Positions 25,962 to 34,681 of a stretch of 64,000 nt of DNA are shown in pieces. Origin of the DNA: Treponema sp. (GTDB taxonomy: Bacteria > Spirochaetota > Spirochaetia > Treponematales > Treponemataceae); NCBI GenBank assembly GCA_024402695.1, contig JAKSTG010000012.1, positions 1 to 64,000 on the forward strand. Reading direction: 5' to 3'. The notes beneath the pieces were generated by a model. It was not told the DNA's origin. It did no database searches and was given only the letters and a program-made list of their open reading frames with translations. Both the position numbers and the translations under genes were made by a program. Position 1 is the stretch's first letter. The number at the start of each line of letters is the position of its first letter.

Positions 25962-27068
25962 TTATCTGTACAGTTTTGTTCCGCTTCTATCGTGTGTCTT
26001 TTCAATAGCTTCCCAAAGTCCCTGCAGGTAACAGGCACCAAGAGCACGGTCGTAAAGTCCATAACCTGGCATAGCTTTTTCACCCCAGATCATGCGACCG
26101 TGGTCTGGACGGATAACGCCATCGAAACCTGTGTTATAGAGAGTTTCGCAGATTTTGTACATATCGAAGGTTCCGTCGCTTGAAAGGTGTGCACTTTCCT
26201 GGAAGTCCTGAACCGGGTCATCAATTGCAGTATTGAACTTAAGGTTACGGATGTGGGCAAAGTGGATGCGTCCTGAAGCTGCCTGAATCATTTCACAAAG
26301 ATCATTCTTGCGGTTTGTACCATAAGAACCTGTACAGAAAGTAAGACCGTTGTGTGGATTTGGAACGTCTTTAAGAATACGAACAACATTTTCCTTGTTG
26401 ATAACAATACGTGGAAGTCCGAATACAGGCCATGCAGGATCATCCGGATGAATTGCCATATCGATATTGTATTTATCACAAACAGGCATGATTGCTTCAA
26501 GGAAATATTTCAGATTCTGGAAGAGTTTTTCGTTGTCGATGCCTTCATACATCTTGAAAAGTTCCTTTACACGGGCCATACGTTCAGGTTCCCAGCCAGG
26601 AAGAATGAATCCGTTTGAATTCTTCTCCAGTTTTTCGAACATTTCTTCTGGTTTTACACCGTCAATGAAGGTTGAGTTGTAGGCAAGAACAGTTGATCCG
26701 TCTTCGCGAACACGGGCCAGTTCTGTACGAGTCCAGTCAAAAACAGGCATGAAGTTGTAACATACCATGTGAATGTCTTCCTGCCCCAGTCTTTCCAGAG
26801 TTTTGATGTAGTTTTCAATATATTCATCACGGCGGCCGTTACCGATCTTGATGTCATCGTGAATGTTTACACTTTCAATACCGGCAATTTTAAGACCTGC
26901 GTCATTTACTTCTTTCTTTATTTTCTGGATAGCACCAAGTTCCCATGCATCACCAGGAACTGAATCATACAATGTTGTGATTACACCTTTAACACCAGGT
27001 ACCTGACGAATCTGCTGAAGTGTTACAGAATCGAAACCTGTACCGTACCATCTTAAAGTCATTTCCAT
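25962..27068 (-). CDS. uxuA: mannonate dehydratase
   Basis: A 368-residue UxuA enzyme that dehydrates D-mannonate to 2-keto-3-deoxygluconate, the substrate of KdgK. Family features: MTLRWYGTGFDSVTLQQIRQVPGVKGVI at the start, IESVNIHDDIKIG, MVCYNFMPVFDWTRTEL, the metal-binding MAIHPDDPAWPVFGLPRI, LTFCTGSYG, HFAHIRNLK and IRPDHGRMIWGE. GAGGAAAACAAT precedes the ATG. It is transcribed alone, with its own terminator and an element shared with uxuB upstream, so the pathway genes form at least three transcripts. Confidence 0.97.
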   Translation of the reverse strand: MEMTLRWYGTGFDSVTLQQIRQVPGVKGVITTLYDSVPGDAWELGAIQKIKKEVNDAGLKIAGIESVNIHDDIKIGNGRRDEYIENYIKTLERLGQEDIHMVCYNFMPVFDWTRTELARVREDGSTVLAYNSTFIDGVKPEEMFEKLEKNSNGFILPGWEPERMARVKELFKMYEGIDNEKLFQNLKYFLEAIMPVCDKYNIDMAIHPDDPAWPVFGLPRIVINKENVVRILKDVPNPHNGLTFCTGSYGTNRKNDLCEMIQAASGRIHFAHIRNLKFNTAIDDPVQDFQESAHLSSDGTFDMYKICETLYNTGFDGVIRPDHGRMIWGEKAMPGYGLYDRALGACYLQGLWEAIEKTHDRSGTKLYR

Positions 27069-27135
27069 ATTGTTTTCCTCTCGGTCATAAAAATAAGGTT
27101 ATTTTTAGACCTTCAAAATATAAACTATTTATATA

Positions 27136-27152
27136 ATATACTAGTATGGAAG
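27136..27152 (+). promoter_or_regulatory. putative uronate-regulon operator upstream of uxuA
   Basis: The plus strand reads ATATACTAGTATGGAAG, differing from the uxuB site by one base in 17, but in the opposite orientation to the gene. It lies 67 bp before the uxuA ATG. The core ATACTAGTAT is a perfect palindrome. Confidence 0.55.
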
Positions 27153-27184
27153 TTTGTGCAAATAGTTTGTTTTACCTAAAAAAA

Positions 27185-27212
27185 AACGCCCTCCTCTGAA
27201 GAGGAAGGCGTT
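27185..27212 (-). terminator. terminator after tpiA
   Basis: A stem of 13 positions with one mismatch pairs 27185-27197 with 27200-27212, and the A-run at 27178-27186 supplies the U-tract on the minus strand. tpiA ends 25 bp upstream of it. Confidence 0.85.
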
Positions 27213-27236
27213 CTGATTATTCATATCTGAAAGCTA

Positions 27237-27986
27237 TTAGCATTCACAGATTGGAACGAATGTTTCAGCTTTAAGAGAAGCACCACCGATGAGACCACCG
27301 TCGATGTCTTCCATAGCCAGAAGTTCTGGAGCGTTAGAAGCTTTCATTGATCCACCGTACTGGATGATTACTTCGTCTGCTACTTTCTGGTTGTAAAGTT
27401 TTGCAATGTATGAGCGGATGAACTTGTGGATTGCCTGTGCATCTTCTGGAGTTGCTGTTTTACCAGTACCGATAGCCCAAACTGGTTCGTAAGCGATTGT
27501 TACGTTTTTCATCTGTTCTTCAGTAACACCGGCGAGACCTGCAGAAAGCTGGAAAGCACAAACCTGTTCTGCTTCACCTGCTTTGCGTTCTGAAAGAAGT
27601 TCACCGATACAAAGGTCAACTTCGAGACCGCTGTTCAGAGCTTTGCGTACTTTCTTGTTGATCAGTTCATCAGATTCACCGATTTCGTGGCGGCGTTCTG
27701 AGTGACCGAGGATTACACACTGACATCCGATATCTTTAAGCATAGCGCAAGAAACTTCACCTGTGTGAGCACCGTTGTCTGTTGCAGCACAGTCCTGAGC
27801 TGCCAGGATGATGTTTGAACCTTTTACAACCTGTGCAACTGCATCAAGGTATACGAAAGGAACACCAATCATGAATTTGTTTGTTTTGCCTTTGAGCTGT
27901 TCAACCAGGTCTTTAGCGAGAGCAACAGCTTCTGCTTTAGAAGTGTTCATTTTCCAGTTTCCGGCGATATAATGTGTACGTGCCAT
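27237..27986 (-). CDS. tpiA: triose-phosphate isomerase
   Basis: A 249-residue TIM interconverting dihydroxyacetone phosphate and glyceraldehyde 3-phosphate. All catalytic elements are present: GNWKMN with the catalytic Lys near the N-terminus, His in VILGHSERR, Glu in IAYEPVWAIGTGKTA (loop 6), and the phosphate-binding IQYGGSMKASN and GLIGGASL. TAGGAG precedes the ATG. It stands alone between uxuA and addA. Confidence 0.98.
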   Translation of the reverse strand: MARTHYIAGNWKMNTSKAEAVALAKDLVEQLKGKTNKFMIGVPFVYLDAVAQVVKGSNIILAAQDCAATDNGAHTGEVSCAMLKDIGCQCVILGHSERRHEIGESDELINKKVRKALNSGLEVDLCIGELLSERKAGEAEQVCAFQLSAGLAGVTEEQMKNVTIAYEPVWAIGTGKTATPEDAQAIHKFIRSYIAKLYNQKVADEVIIQYGGSMKASNAPELLAMEDIDGGLIGGASLKAETFVPICEC

Positions 27987-28007
27987 AAAATAACTCCTAT
28001 ATATACC

Positions 28008-28026
28008 AAATGCCTTTCAGGCATTT
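28008..28026. repeat. short hairpin in the tpiA leader
   Basis: AAATGCC (28008-28014) and GGCATTT (28020-28026) pair around TTTCA, between addA and tpiA. No U-tract follows on the minus strand, so it is not a convincing terminator; it may be a leader stem close to the tpiA ribosome site. Confidence 0.3.
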
Positions 28027-28097
28027 GTCATTTTGTTCGTATAACTGAATTTACCCTAAAAAGTGGAAAAATTCAATTAAGTGTATAAATCCAACTA

Positions 28098-31000
28098 TTA
28101 TGCCTTACCTAATTCAGGAAGAAGACTGTCCTCAGCTTCTTTCGTAACATCAATAGACTGTCCGTAGCGCAGATAGAAAAGATGACATTCAATCTGGGAT
28201 TTATCCACTCCGAAAAGTTCACTGGCAGCATCTTTATAGCAGGCCAGCTGAGGATAATACTTATCCGGATGAATATGCTCATCTGTCTTATAATCTACAA
28301 TGACAACTTTTCCATCAGGGCGAAGATAACAAAGGTCTATGATTCCGGTTACTACGCAACCGTTCTGGTAGGCAACAAAAGAATATTCAGGGTATTTCTT
28401 CTGGGATTCTTTAAGCTCACCGGCAAAATGAGATCCTTCAAAAGCCTGACACATTTTTTTGCACACACTGATCATACTGCTACAAATTGGATCAGAAAAG
28501 TTTTCTTCTTCAGATTTATTGTAATCCCAAAGATTCCTGAAAGAATAAGCCGGAAGTTCATGGAGAACATTTTCAGAGTCCCTTACATAGGCTTCCATAA
28601 AAGCATGTGCAAAAGTACCGAAATGAGCCGCATTGAAATTCTTTTCCATAAGCTTTGGCATAAGGGATGAGAGTTCCGGAGCAACAGGATTCTCTGAAGG
28701 GAGCTCCTCCCCTGTTTCTTCCTGACCTTTCTCAAGACCGCTTGGAGTAACCTGAGGATCTGGTTCCACCTGACTTTCAAGAGTAATGATTTTTACATCA
28801 TCATAGAAAGAATTATTCTCTTTAAGGAACTGATCTTTTGCTTTTAAGGTAAGTGGAACATCCTTTTTCTTTCCTTCAGTAATAGTGTTACGGTCAACAG
28901 GACAAATGGAAATATAATCAAAAGGAGCCCCTTCATTCCAGGTGTATTCACCCAAAGAATATACAGGATTCTTTTCCATAGCAGGATAATAAGCCTTGCA
29001 GACAGACATCATTATTCCATTTATAAATTTGGAAACGCCAACGACATAAGCTTCTTTTTCAGCACGGGTTAATGCAACATAAATGACACGACGGAATTCC
29101 GCATCCGCCTTGGCTGTTTCAACTGAGTTTGATTCCCCGAATGGTGTTTCCGGACTTACTTCATCATCCTTCTCTTCATAATCTCCCCTTGCATTTCCTG
29201 TAACGCCAGTAACGAAAACATAAGGGAACTGGAGTCCTTTACTTTTATGGATTGTCATTACCTGGACTGCATCAGAGATTTCTTTTGGATATTCTATTTC
29301 TGAAATATCAATTTCACTATCCTGCCCATAAGCAGACCTTAAAGCATCAAGCTGGTCAATAAAGTAAGAAAGAGAAAAACCTTGTGCATCACACTGACGG
29401 GCAAGTTCGAAAAGAAGATCATACTGTTCCCCGCTCAGATAAAGATTTTTATGCCAGAGAGTTTCATAACGGTATCCGTAGTCGTACCACAACTCAGTAA
29501 TTGTTTCTGCAAGAAGACGTCCTGTGGCAAGCTTACGGATTTTTTCAAACAGAGAAATTGCTTTTTCAAATCTTTCCAGGCTTTCTTCGGAAAGAGTCTC
29601 TGCAATCTTTTTTCTGGCTTCAATATTTTCTTTTATAAGTTCAAAACCAAGAGCATAGATTTCTTCGACATCCTGAACAGAAAGTCCCGCAAAAGGAGAA
29701 CAAAGGAATACTGCCAGGGCTTTTTTATCTGAAGGGTAAACGCAAAGACGCAGAATATTGTAAATATCATTAACAGGCGCACTTTCAAAAATATCAATCT
29801 GGCTGTCCAGATTATATGGAATATCAAAGTATGAAAGATATTTTACAAGAATCTTTCTCATTCCTCGGGATTTATCAAGAATGGCAAAATCAGAATAAGA
29901 AAGCTTACCGCCAGATTCAGTAATACGGTCAAAAATTTCTTTGGCAATAAAATAGCACTGCTGGTCTTCATTGGACATAAAAGCCAGATCTCTGGCACTA
30001 TTAAAATCTGCCTTTCTTCCTAATCTCTGAAGTTCCTGCTGATACTTCTTTACAACCGGAGCAATTACTTCGCAATCTTCACCAAAATCCTTATTGTAAA
30101 TACAGAAATGAACAGGAGAATTTTTGAATTCTTTTTTTGACTCAGGCATTACAGCCATATTTCTTTTAGCAATCTGTCTTTCAGCGAAAACCGCTGCGTA
30201 CTTTTCGTTGTTTTCTACCTTTTCCGGAAAAACTGCTTCCGGAATATTTTTAACTTTATTTCCTTCTGAATCAAAACCGCCAAAAATACCATTAAAAGAA
30301 TCAAGAAGATATTCAGTTGAACGGTAATTGTAAACCATATCAACAGGATCAGTTCCAAGATCTTCTCCAAGCTGTTTGAAAACTGATACATCAGCTCCGC
30401 GGAATTTGTAAATTGACTGTTTATCATCACCTACAAAGAAAAGCTTGTTCTCTGAAAGGTTAATTCCTTTAAGAGATTCTTCTGCAGACAGACCTGGCTT
30501 TGCTGAAAGAAGGAAAAGAAGATCACGGTTCTTCTGGTTATTATCCTGGAACTCGTCGATCATGATTCTATCAAAGGAATTTTGTTCCTGTGTGCGCAAA
30601 TCTTCCTGCTCTTTCAAAGCCTTCAAAGCCATTTCTGAAATATCGGAAAAAGAAAGTGCACCTGAAATTCTTTTCTGATTATTAACCTCTTTCATATAAT
30701 CATCAAGAAAACGGGCGTATTCATAATGTGACTGATAATTCTTCATGTAATCTGCATACAAGTACATTTTTGTAAGTGCATTTTCTTTTTCTTTTTTATT
30801 AAAACGAATTGCTCTTACTACTTCTTTCAGGCTTGCAGCTACTTTTTCGCCGGGAAGAGAAAAAGAAATATTGGATATACCTTTTATAAATTCATCAAGC
30901 TGGTCATTTTTTATTGATGAAAGATCATCCGATATTTCATTCATGAGATTTTCAAGAGCTTTCATTTCCTCGGCACTTTTTTTTGTTGTATCTTTCGGAT

Positions 31001-31703
31001 CTGAAATTTCTGAAAAATCCCTATTATAAGAATCAATTCCATTCCATACTTTTTTCCACTCTTCTCTCCAGTTATTGCAACATCCCTGCTTTTTTGTTTC
31101 ACAGAGTTTTACAAAATTATCAGGCTCCGAAGCAAGGGTTGAACGGGTCATTATTTCATTCTGAATATCATTAGCGATAGACTGGAAATCCCCGGAGTTT
31201 TGCGAAGTCACAAGATTACGGATTACATCCTCATTTCTGTGTTTCATTACATAACGAAGAGCCTGATTTTTATCCAATCCTTCACCCTGAGAAAAGTCTG
31301 GTCTAATTCCATAACGGCTGGCACACTGCTTTAATATAGAAGAATTGTAAGAATCCAGTGTCTGAATATGTACCTTAGCGAAATTCTTAACCGCTTCTTT
31401 TGCACGGTCCCGTTCAAGTTCTGGAACATCAGGATTCTGTGAAAAGAAGTCCAAAGTTTTATAAATACGCTGATACATTTCACTGGCTGCTTTCTTTGTA
31501 AAGGTAAGAGTCAGGATTTTTTCCGCTTTAATTCCGAAGCTCATTACAAGGTAGGCAAATCTGGTAGCAAGAACCTGAGTTTTTCCTGACCCTGCGCCAG
31601 CTGCAACAATTACATTTCCCTCTGCACTGAGGGCCTTTTTCTGCTGGTCATCAAGTTTTTTAGGAAGCAGATCGAGATAATCCAAATTAAAATTCTGAGC
31701 CAT
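28098..31703 (-). CDS. addA: AddA helicase-nuclease subunit
   Basis: A 1201-residue UvrD-like (SF1A) helicase fused to a C-terminal RecB-type nuclease, the motor subunit of the AddAB double-strand break repair enzyme. Walker A is in VAAGAGSGKT (residues 33-42), motif II in IMIDEFQDNN, later helicase motifs in VQVMTIHKSKGLQFPYVF and VALTRAEKEAYV. The nuclease PD-(D/E)XK motif is seen as GIIDLCYL...VIVDYKTD. The start ATG (31703-31701) overlaps the addB stop as TAATG, indicating translational coupling. Confidence 0.93.
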   Translation of the reverse strand: MAQNFNLDYLDLLPKKLDDQQKKALSAEGNVIVAAGAGSGKTQVLATRFAYLVMSFGIKAEKILTLTFTKKAASEMYQRIYKTLDFFSQNPDVPELERDRAKEAVKNFAKVHIQTLDSYNSSILKQCASRYGIRPDFSQGEGLDKNQALRYVMKHRNEDVIRNLVTSQNSGDFQSIANDIQNEIMTRSTLASEPDNFVKLCETKKQGCCNNWREEWKKVWNGIDSYNRDFSEISDPKDTTKKSAEEMKALENLMNEISDDLSSIKNDQLDEFIKGISNISFSLPGEKVAASLKEVVRAIRFNKKEKENALTKMYLYADYMKNYQSHYEYARFLDDYMKEVNNQKRISGALSFSDISEMALKALKEQEDLRTQEQNSFDRIMIDEFQDNNQKNRDLLFLLSAKPGLSAEESLKGINLSENKLFFVGDDKQSIYKFRGADVSVFKQLGEDLGTDPVDMVYNYRSTEYLLDSFNGIFGGFDSEGNKVKNIPEAVFPEKVENNEKYAAVFAERQIAKRNMAVMPESKKEFKNSPVHFCIYNKDFGEDCEVIAPVVKKYQQELQRLGRKADFNSARDLAFMSNEDQQCYFIAKEIFDRITESGGKLSYSDFAILDKSRGMRKILVKYLSYFDIPYNLDSQIDIFESAPVNDIYNILRLCVYPSDKKALAVFLCSPFAGLSVQDVEEIYALGFELIKENIEARKKIAETLSEESLERFEKAISLFEKIRKLATGRLLAETITELWYDYGYRYETLWHKNLYLSGEQYDLLFELARQCDAQGFSLSYFIDQLDALRSAYGQDSEIDISEIEYPKEISDAVQVMTIHKSKGLQFPYVFVTGVTGNARGDYEEKDDEVSPETPFGESNSVETAKADAEFRRVIYVALTRAEKEAYVVGVSKFINGIMMSVCKAYYPAMEKNPVYSLGEYTWNEGAPFDYISICPVDRNTITEGKKKDVPLTLKAKDQFLKENNSFYDDVKIITLESQVEPDPQVTPSGLEKGQEETGEELPSENPVAPELSSLMPKLMEKNFNAAHFGTFAHAFMEAYVRDSENVLHELPAYSFRNLWDYNKSEEENFSDPICSSMISVCKKMCQAFEGSHFAGELKESQKKYPEYSFVAYQNGCVVTGIIDLCYLRPDGKVVIVDYKTDEHIHPDKYYPQLACYKDAASELFGVDKSQIECHLFYLRYGQSIDVTKEAEDSLLPELGKA

Positions 31704-34612
31704 TATTTTTCCCTCTTTGTGTAAGTAGTTCTGCAGACTGTGTTATACGGACAGTTAGAGCAGTGTTCATAATCTTTAACTTTATTGAAGTCTGGTTCAA
31801 AATTTTTGCAGGCTTTAATTTCAGAAGCAAAGACTTCAGCATATTTTCTTAAAACCTCAACTGTTTCCTGAAACTCCCCTGCTGTCACTGTTTTATCATT
31901 AGCGTTCTTTAAACCTTTAGCTGTCAGAATAGGCTCCCGGACAATATATTTCTTTTCTGCTTTTTTCAGACTGAAGAAAAGAACCTGTTCCAGATCTCCC
32001 TGTTTAATAAGACCGCTTCTCTGCAAAAGATGGACATACATTGGAAGCTGGAAATCCTTCATCTCTGGAAGGATTTCAGATTGTGGATTATATTCCCCAG
32101 GATTAATTATGCAGTCCGAAGGTCCTTTCGTATAATTGGTTTTATAATCAATGATTGTAAGTTTATCTTCATTACAGAACACACCATCGATTTCTCCGTA
32201 AAGTCTGTAATCAGGATTTTCGTCATCAGAGAAACTTCCTTCCGTAGCAGAAACCCTGAAATTACCGAAACCGCTATCCTTTGAATGGCCTTCATCATAA
32301 GGCATACACAAAGAACGAAGGATTGGAATAAAGAATTCTGAAACTTTATCGATCTGGGATTCCATAACTTCTTTCAGCAACGGACTTTTTGTTTTCTCCT
32401 GATTAAAGCTCAAAGCTTTTCTGTCTCGGAATTCTTCGTAAACTTCCTTCATATATTTTTTAATTTTCTGAAGAATCATTTCTTCGTCAGGAAGTTCACC
32501 GGCTTCATTCACCAGAGGAATAGGTTTCAGGTTGTCATGGTACTCTCCAAAAAACTTCTCGAGAACTCTGTGGTAAATATTTCCCACGTCAAAAACATTA
32601 AAAAGTTCCGTAGTCAGAGAATCTTCAGAAAGATCCAGAACGTTTGAAAAAATCCATTTTCTTGGACAGGGAAAATAATTGCTCATAGCTGAAGCACTGA
32701 TGCTGATCTTTCCTTCTTTTGAAGCTTTTTCCTGAACAAGATTTTTCAAGGTCTCGCTTATATTCCCCTGATCGCCAAGAGAACTGTTTATTTTTTTATA
32801 GTATTCGAACCCTTTGTCATCCCCCGTCTGCATTTCATAAACAGAATCCGGTTTAAAAGAGTTCTTTTCTTTTTTAAGAAAAGCCAGTTCTTTTTCAGGA
32901 TAATCCCATTTATGAAGTTCCGGAGAAATCTCATCATCAGGATCGTCTTCTGTAGTAAGACGAGAATGAGGAATTGCAAATCCGTTTACGGTGCTCTGGC
33001 TGCAGGAGAAAAAAACATTTTCTTTTCCATAAAGAAGAATGAAACTTTCTGCAGCAGTGTCTTCATCCTGAATTCCAAGAGCAGCACGTTTTTCATTGCT
33101 CAAGAATTTCATGCGTGGATTCATGACTGAAAGATTTGTCTGATTTGCATCAACCACAAACTGGTATTTGAATGCGGCCGAAGAAGACACTTTATATTTA
33201 AAAATATTTACTCCGGCAGTTTTTTGCTGCGGCTGATAAACTGCGTTGTCCAGCTCATTTACAAAAAAAGCAAAAGGATTCGAAACTTTCACATTGTATT
33301 TTTCTTCCAGATTTACCAGCTCTTCAAGCATATCAAGACAATGCCCAAGAACCAGGTTACATTCACTGTCTTCCGGAACAGTATCAAAATCGAAAAGTTT
33401 ATCCCTGGAAGCAAACCAGGCCTGACGGACAGACTTGAAATCAGAAGCCCCGGAAAGTGAAGAAACCCATTTCTTAATTACTTCATACCATTTTGAAACC
33501 TGAATATCCTGAACCAAATTAAGGGTTTCTTTCCATACATCAACTTTCTTCCCGTCTTTTTCATAGTTGATGATGCACTTTCTTTTTGCCCCTTCCCGAA
33601 TAAGTTCTTCATTCAGTTCGTCATGCTTCCATGGCACAAAACTGTTTGTTAGCAGTTCGCGCATTGCATCATAGGCAAAATCCTGTTCCATCGTATTCTT
33701 AATACAGGTAAAAACAGATCCTGCGTTTATTCCTGTTACCTTTTTTCCGGAGCGGACAACATAAGGAATTGCATAAAGCTGAAGATCCCGTTCCACGTAA
33801 GGAAGATAAGTTTCTATATCCGGGATTGAAACTGCCATATCACGCCAGCTGACATTTTCGCTTTCATGAATATGACGAAGTTCCAGACAAAGCTTTCTGA
33901 ATTCAGTTCTTGAATTTGTAAAGAAATCTGCAGGAACAGATTTGCTTATATCATCTGTATCTTCTGCAAAGAACACATGAAGATTCGGAGAGTCTTCTTT
34001 TGTGAAGAAATCCCTATAATCTGCATAGTCATCCAGGATTTCAGGAAAGAAAATATAATAATCTTTATCACCTGTAAAAAGCTTTTTTGTTTCCCAGGCA
34101 GGTTCGTAAAGTTTTTCTTCCCGTTCTTTTCCTGTAACAGGATCTTTCAGAAGGAATTCTGAATATCGTCTGTAAAGTTCTTTGTAGTCTTCATCTTCTG
34201 CATCAAGGACTTTTCCTCCGTTAACTTCATCATAACGGTCATTCCATGCTTTAAGAGAAGGAAGGACTGAACAGATCCAGTCTGTAAAAGAAGAGGAATT
34301 CTCTGCATACTCCGGCGATATGATTTTCTTGAAGATCTTTTCTTTTTTATTGGCTTCCATAAGATTTTCAACAAAGACTTTACGCAAAAGTCTCGGAACC
34401 GGCTGCCCGGAAGATTTTTCATCGGTGGATTCTGCTTTGAATTTATCCCAGGCTTTGAATCTGTTTCGAGGAACGGCACGAACTCCGCTGTTTCTTACAG
34501 CCCATTCGGCCCAGGTTGAACAGGCAATATCTGTTGAAAAGACAAAAATCGCGTTGTCATTTCTGATATTTTCTGAAATTGTAGTCTGGATTGTTTTAAG
34601 AATAGAAGCCAC
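31703..34612 (-). CDS. addB: AddB-like nuclease subunit
   Basis: A 969-residue partner of AddA. The C-terminal part has a PD-(D/E)XK nuclease (GEIDGVFCNEDKLTIIDYKTNY-like region) and the iron-sulphur cysteines of AddB: one in YFPCPRKW and three in HCSNCPYNTVC near the C-terminus. The N-terminal half lacks a Walker A motif, so the helicase-like domain is probably not an ATPase; this differs from the Bacillus protein. The start is GTG 34612 with AAGGGGGG just upstream. Naming as AddB rests on the coupled addA gene and the Fe-S/nuclease pattern. Confidence 0.82.
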   Translation of the reverse strand: MASILKTIQTTISENIRNDNAIFVFSTDIACSTWAEWAVRNSGVRAVPRNRFKAWDKFKAESTDEKSSGQPVPRLLRKVFVENLMEANKKEKIFKKIISPEYAENSSSFTDWICSVLPSLKAWNDRYDEVNGGKVLDAEDEDYKELYRRYSEFLLKDPVTGKEREEKLYEPAWETKKLFTGDKDYYIFFPEILDDYADYRDFFTKEDSPNLHVFFAEDTDDISKSVPADFFTNSRTEFRKLCLELRHIHESENVSWRDMAVSIPDIETYLPYVERDLQLYAIPYVVRSGKKVTGINAGSVFTCIKNTMEQDFAYDAMRELLTNSFVPWKHDELNEELIREGAKRKCIINYEKDGKKVDVWKETLNLVQDIQVSKWYEVIKKWVSSLSGASDFKSVRQAWFASRDKLFDFDTVPEDSECNLVLGHCLDMLEELVNLEEKYNVKVSNPFAFFVNELDNAVYQPQQKTAGVNIFKYKVSSSAAFKYQFVVDANQTNLSVMNPRMKFLSNEKRAALGIQDEDTAAESFILLYGKENVFFSCSQSTVNGFAIPHSRLTTEDDPDDEISPELHKWDYPEKELAFLKKEKNSFKPDSVYEMQTGDDKGFEYYKKINSSLGDQGNISETLKNLVQEKASKEGKISISASAMSNYFPCPRKWIFSNVLDLSEDSLTTELFNVFDVGNIYHRVLEKFFGEYHDNLKPIPLVNEAGELPDEEMILQKIKKYMKEVYEEFRDRKALSFNQEKTKSPLLKEVMESQIDKVSEFFIPILRSLCMPYDEGHSKDSGFGNFRVSATEGSFSDDENPDYRLYGEIDGVFCNEDKLTIIDYKTNYTKGPSDCIINPGEYNPQSEILPEMKDFQLPMYVHLLQRSGLIKQGDLEQVLFFSLKKAEKKYIVREPILTAKGLKNANDKTVTAGEFQETVEVLRKYAEVFASEIKACKNFEPDFNKVKDYEHCSNCPYNTVCRTTYTKREK

Positions 34613-34621
34613 ACGCCCCCC

Positions 34622-34655
34622 TTTATACGATATACATAGAATTATACCGTATAAA
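34622..34655 (-). promoter_or_regulatory. inverted repeats around a -10 box upstream of addB
   Basis: TTTATACG (34622-34629) and CGTATAAA (34648-34655) are perfect 8-bp arms flanking a minus-strand TATAAT (34646-34641). A second pair, CGATAT with ATATCG, overlaps them and reaches about 34666. No matching -35 box is obvious. It may be an operator or a partial terminator for the helicase gene upstream. Confidence 0.35.
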
Positions 34656-34681
34656 AAGGATATCGTGGGCTTTAAGTTATT

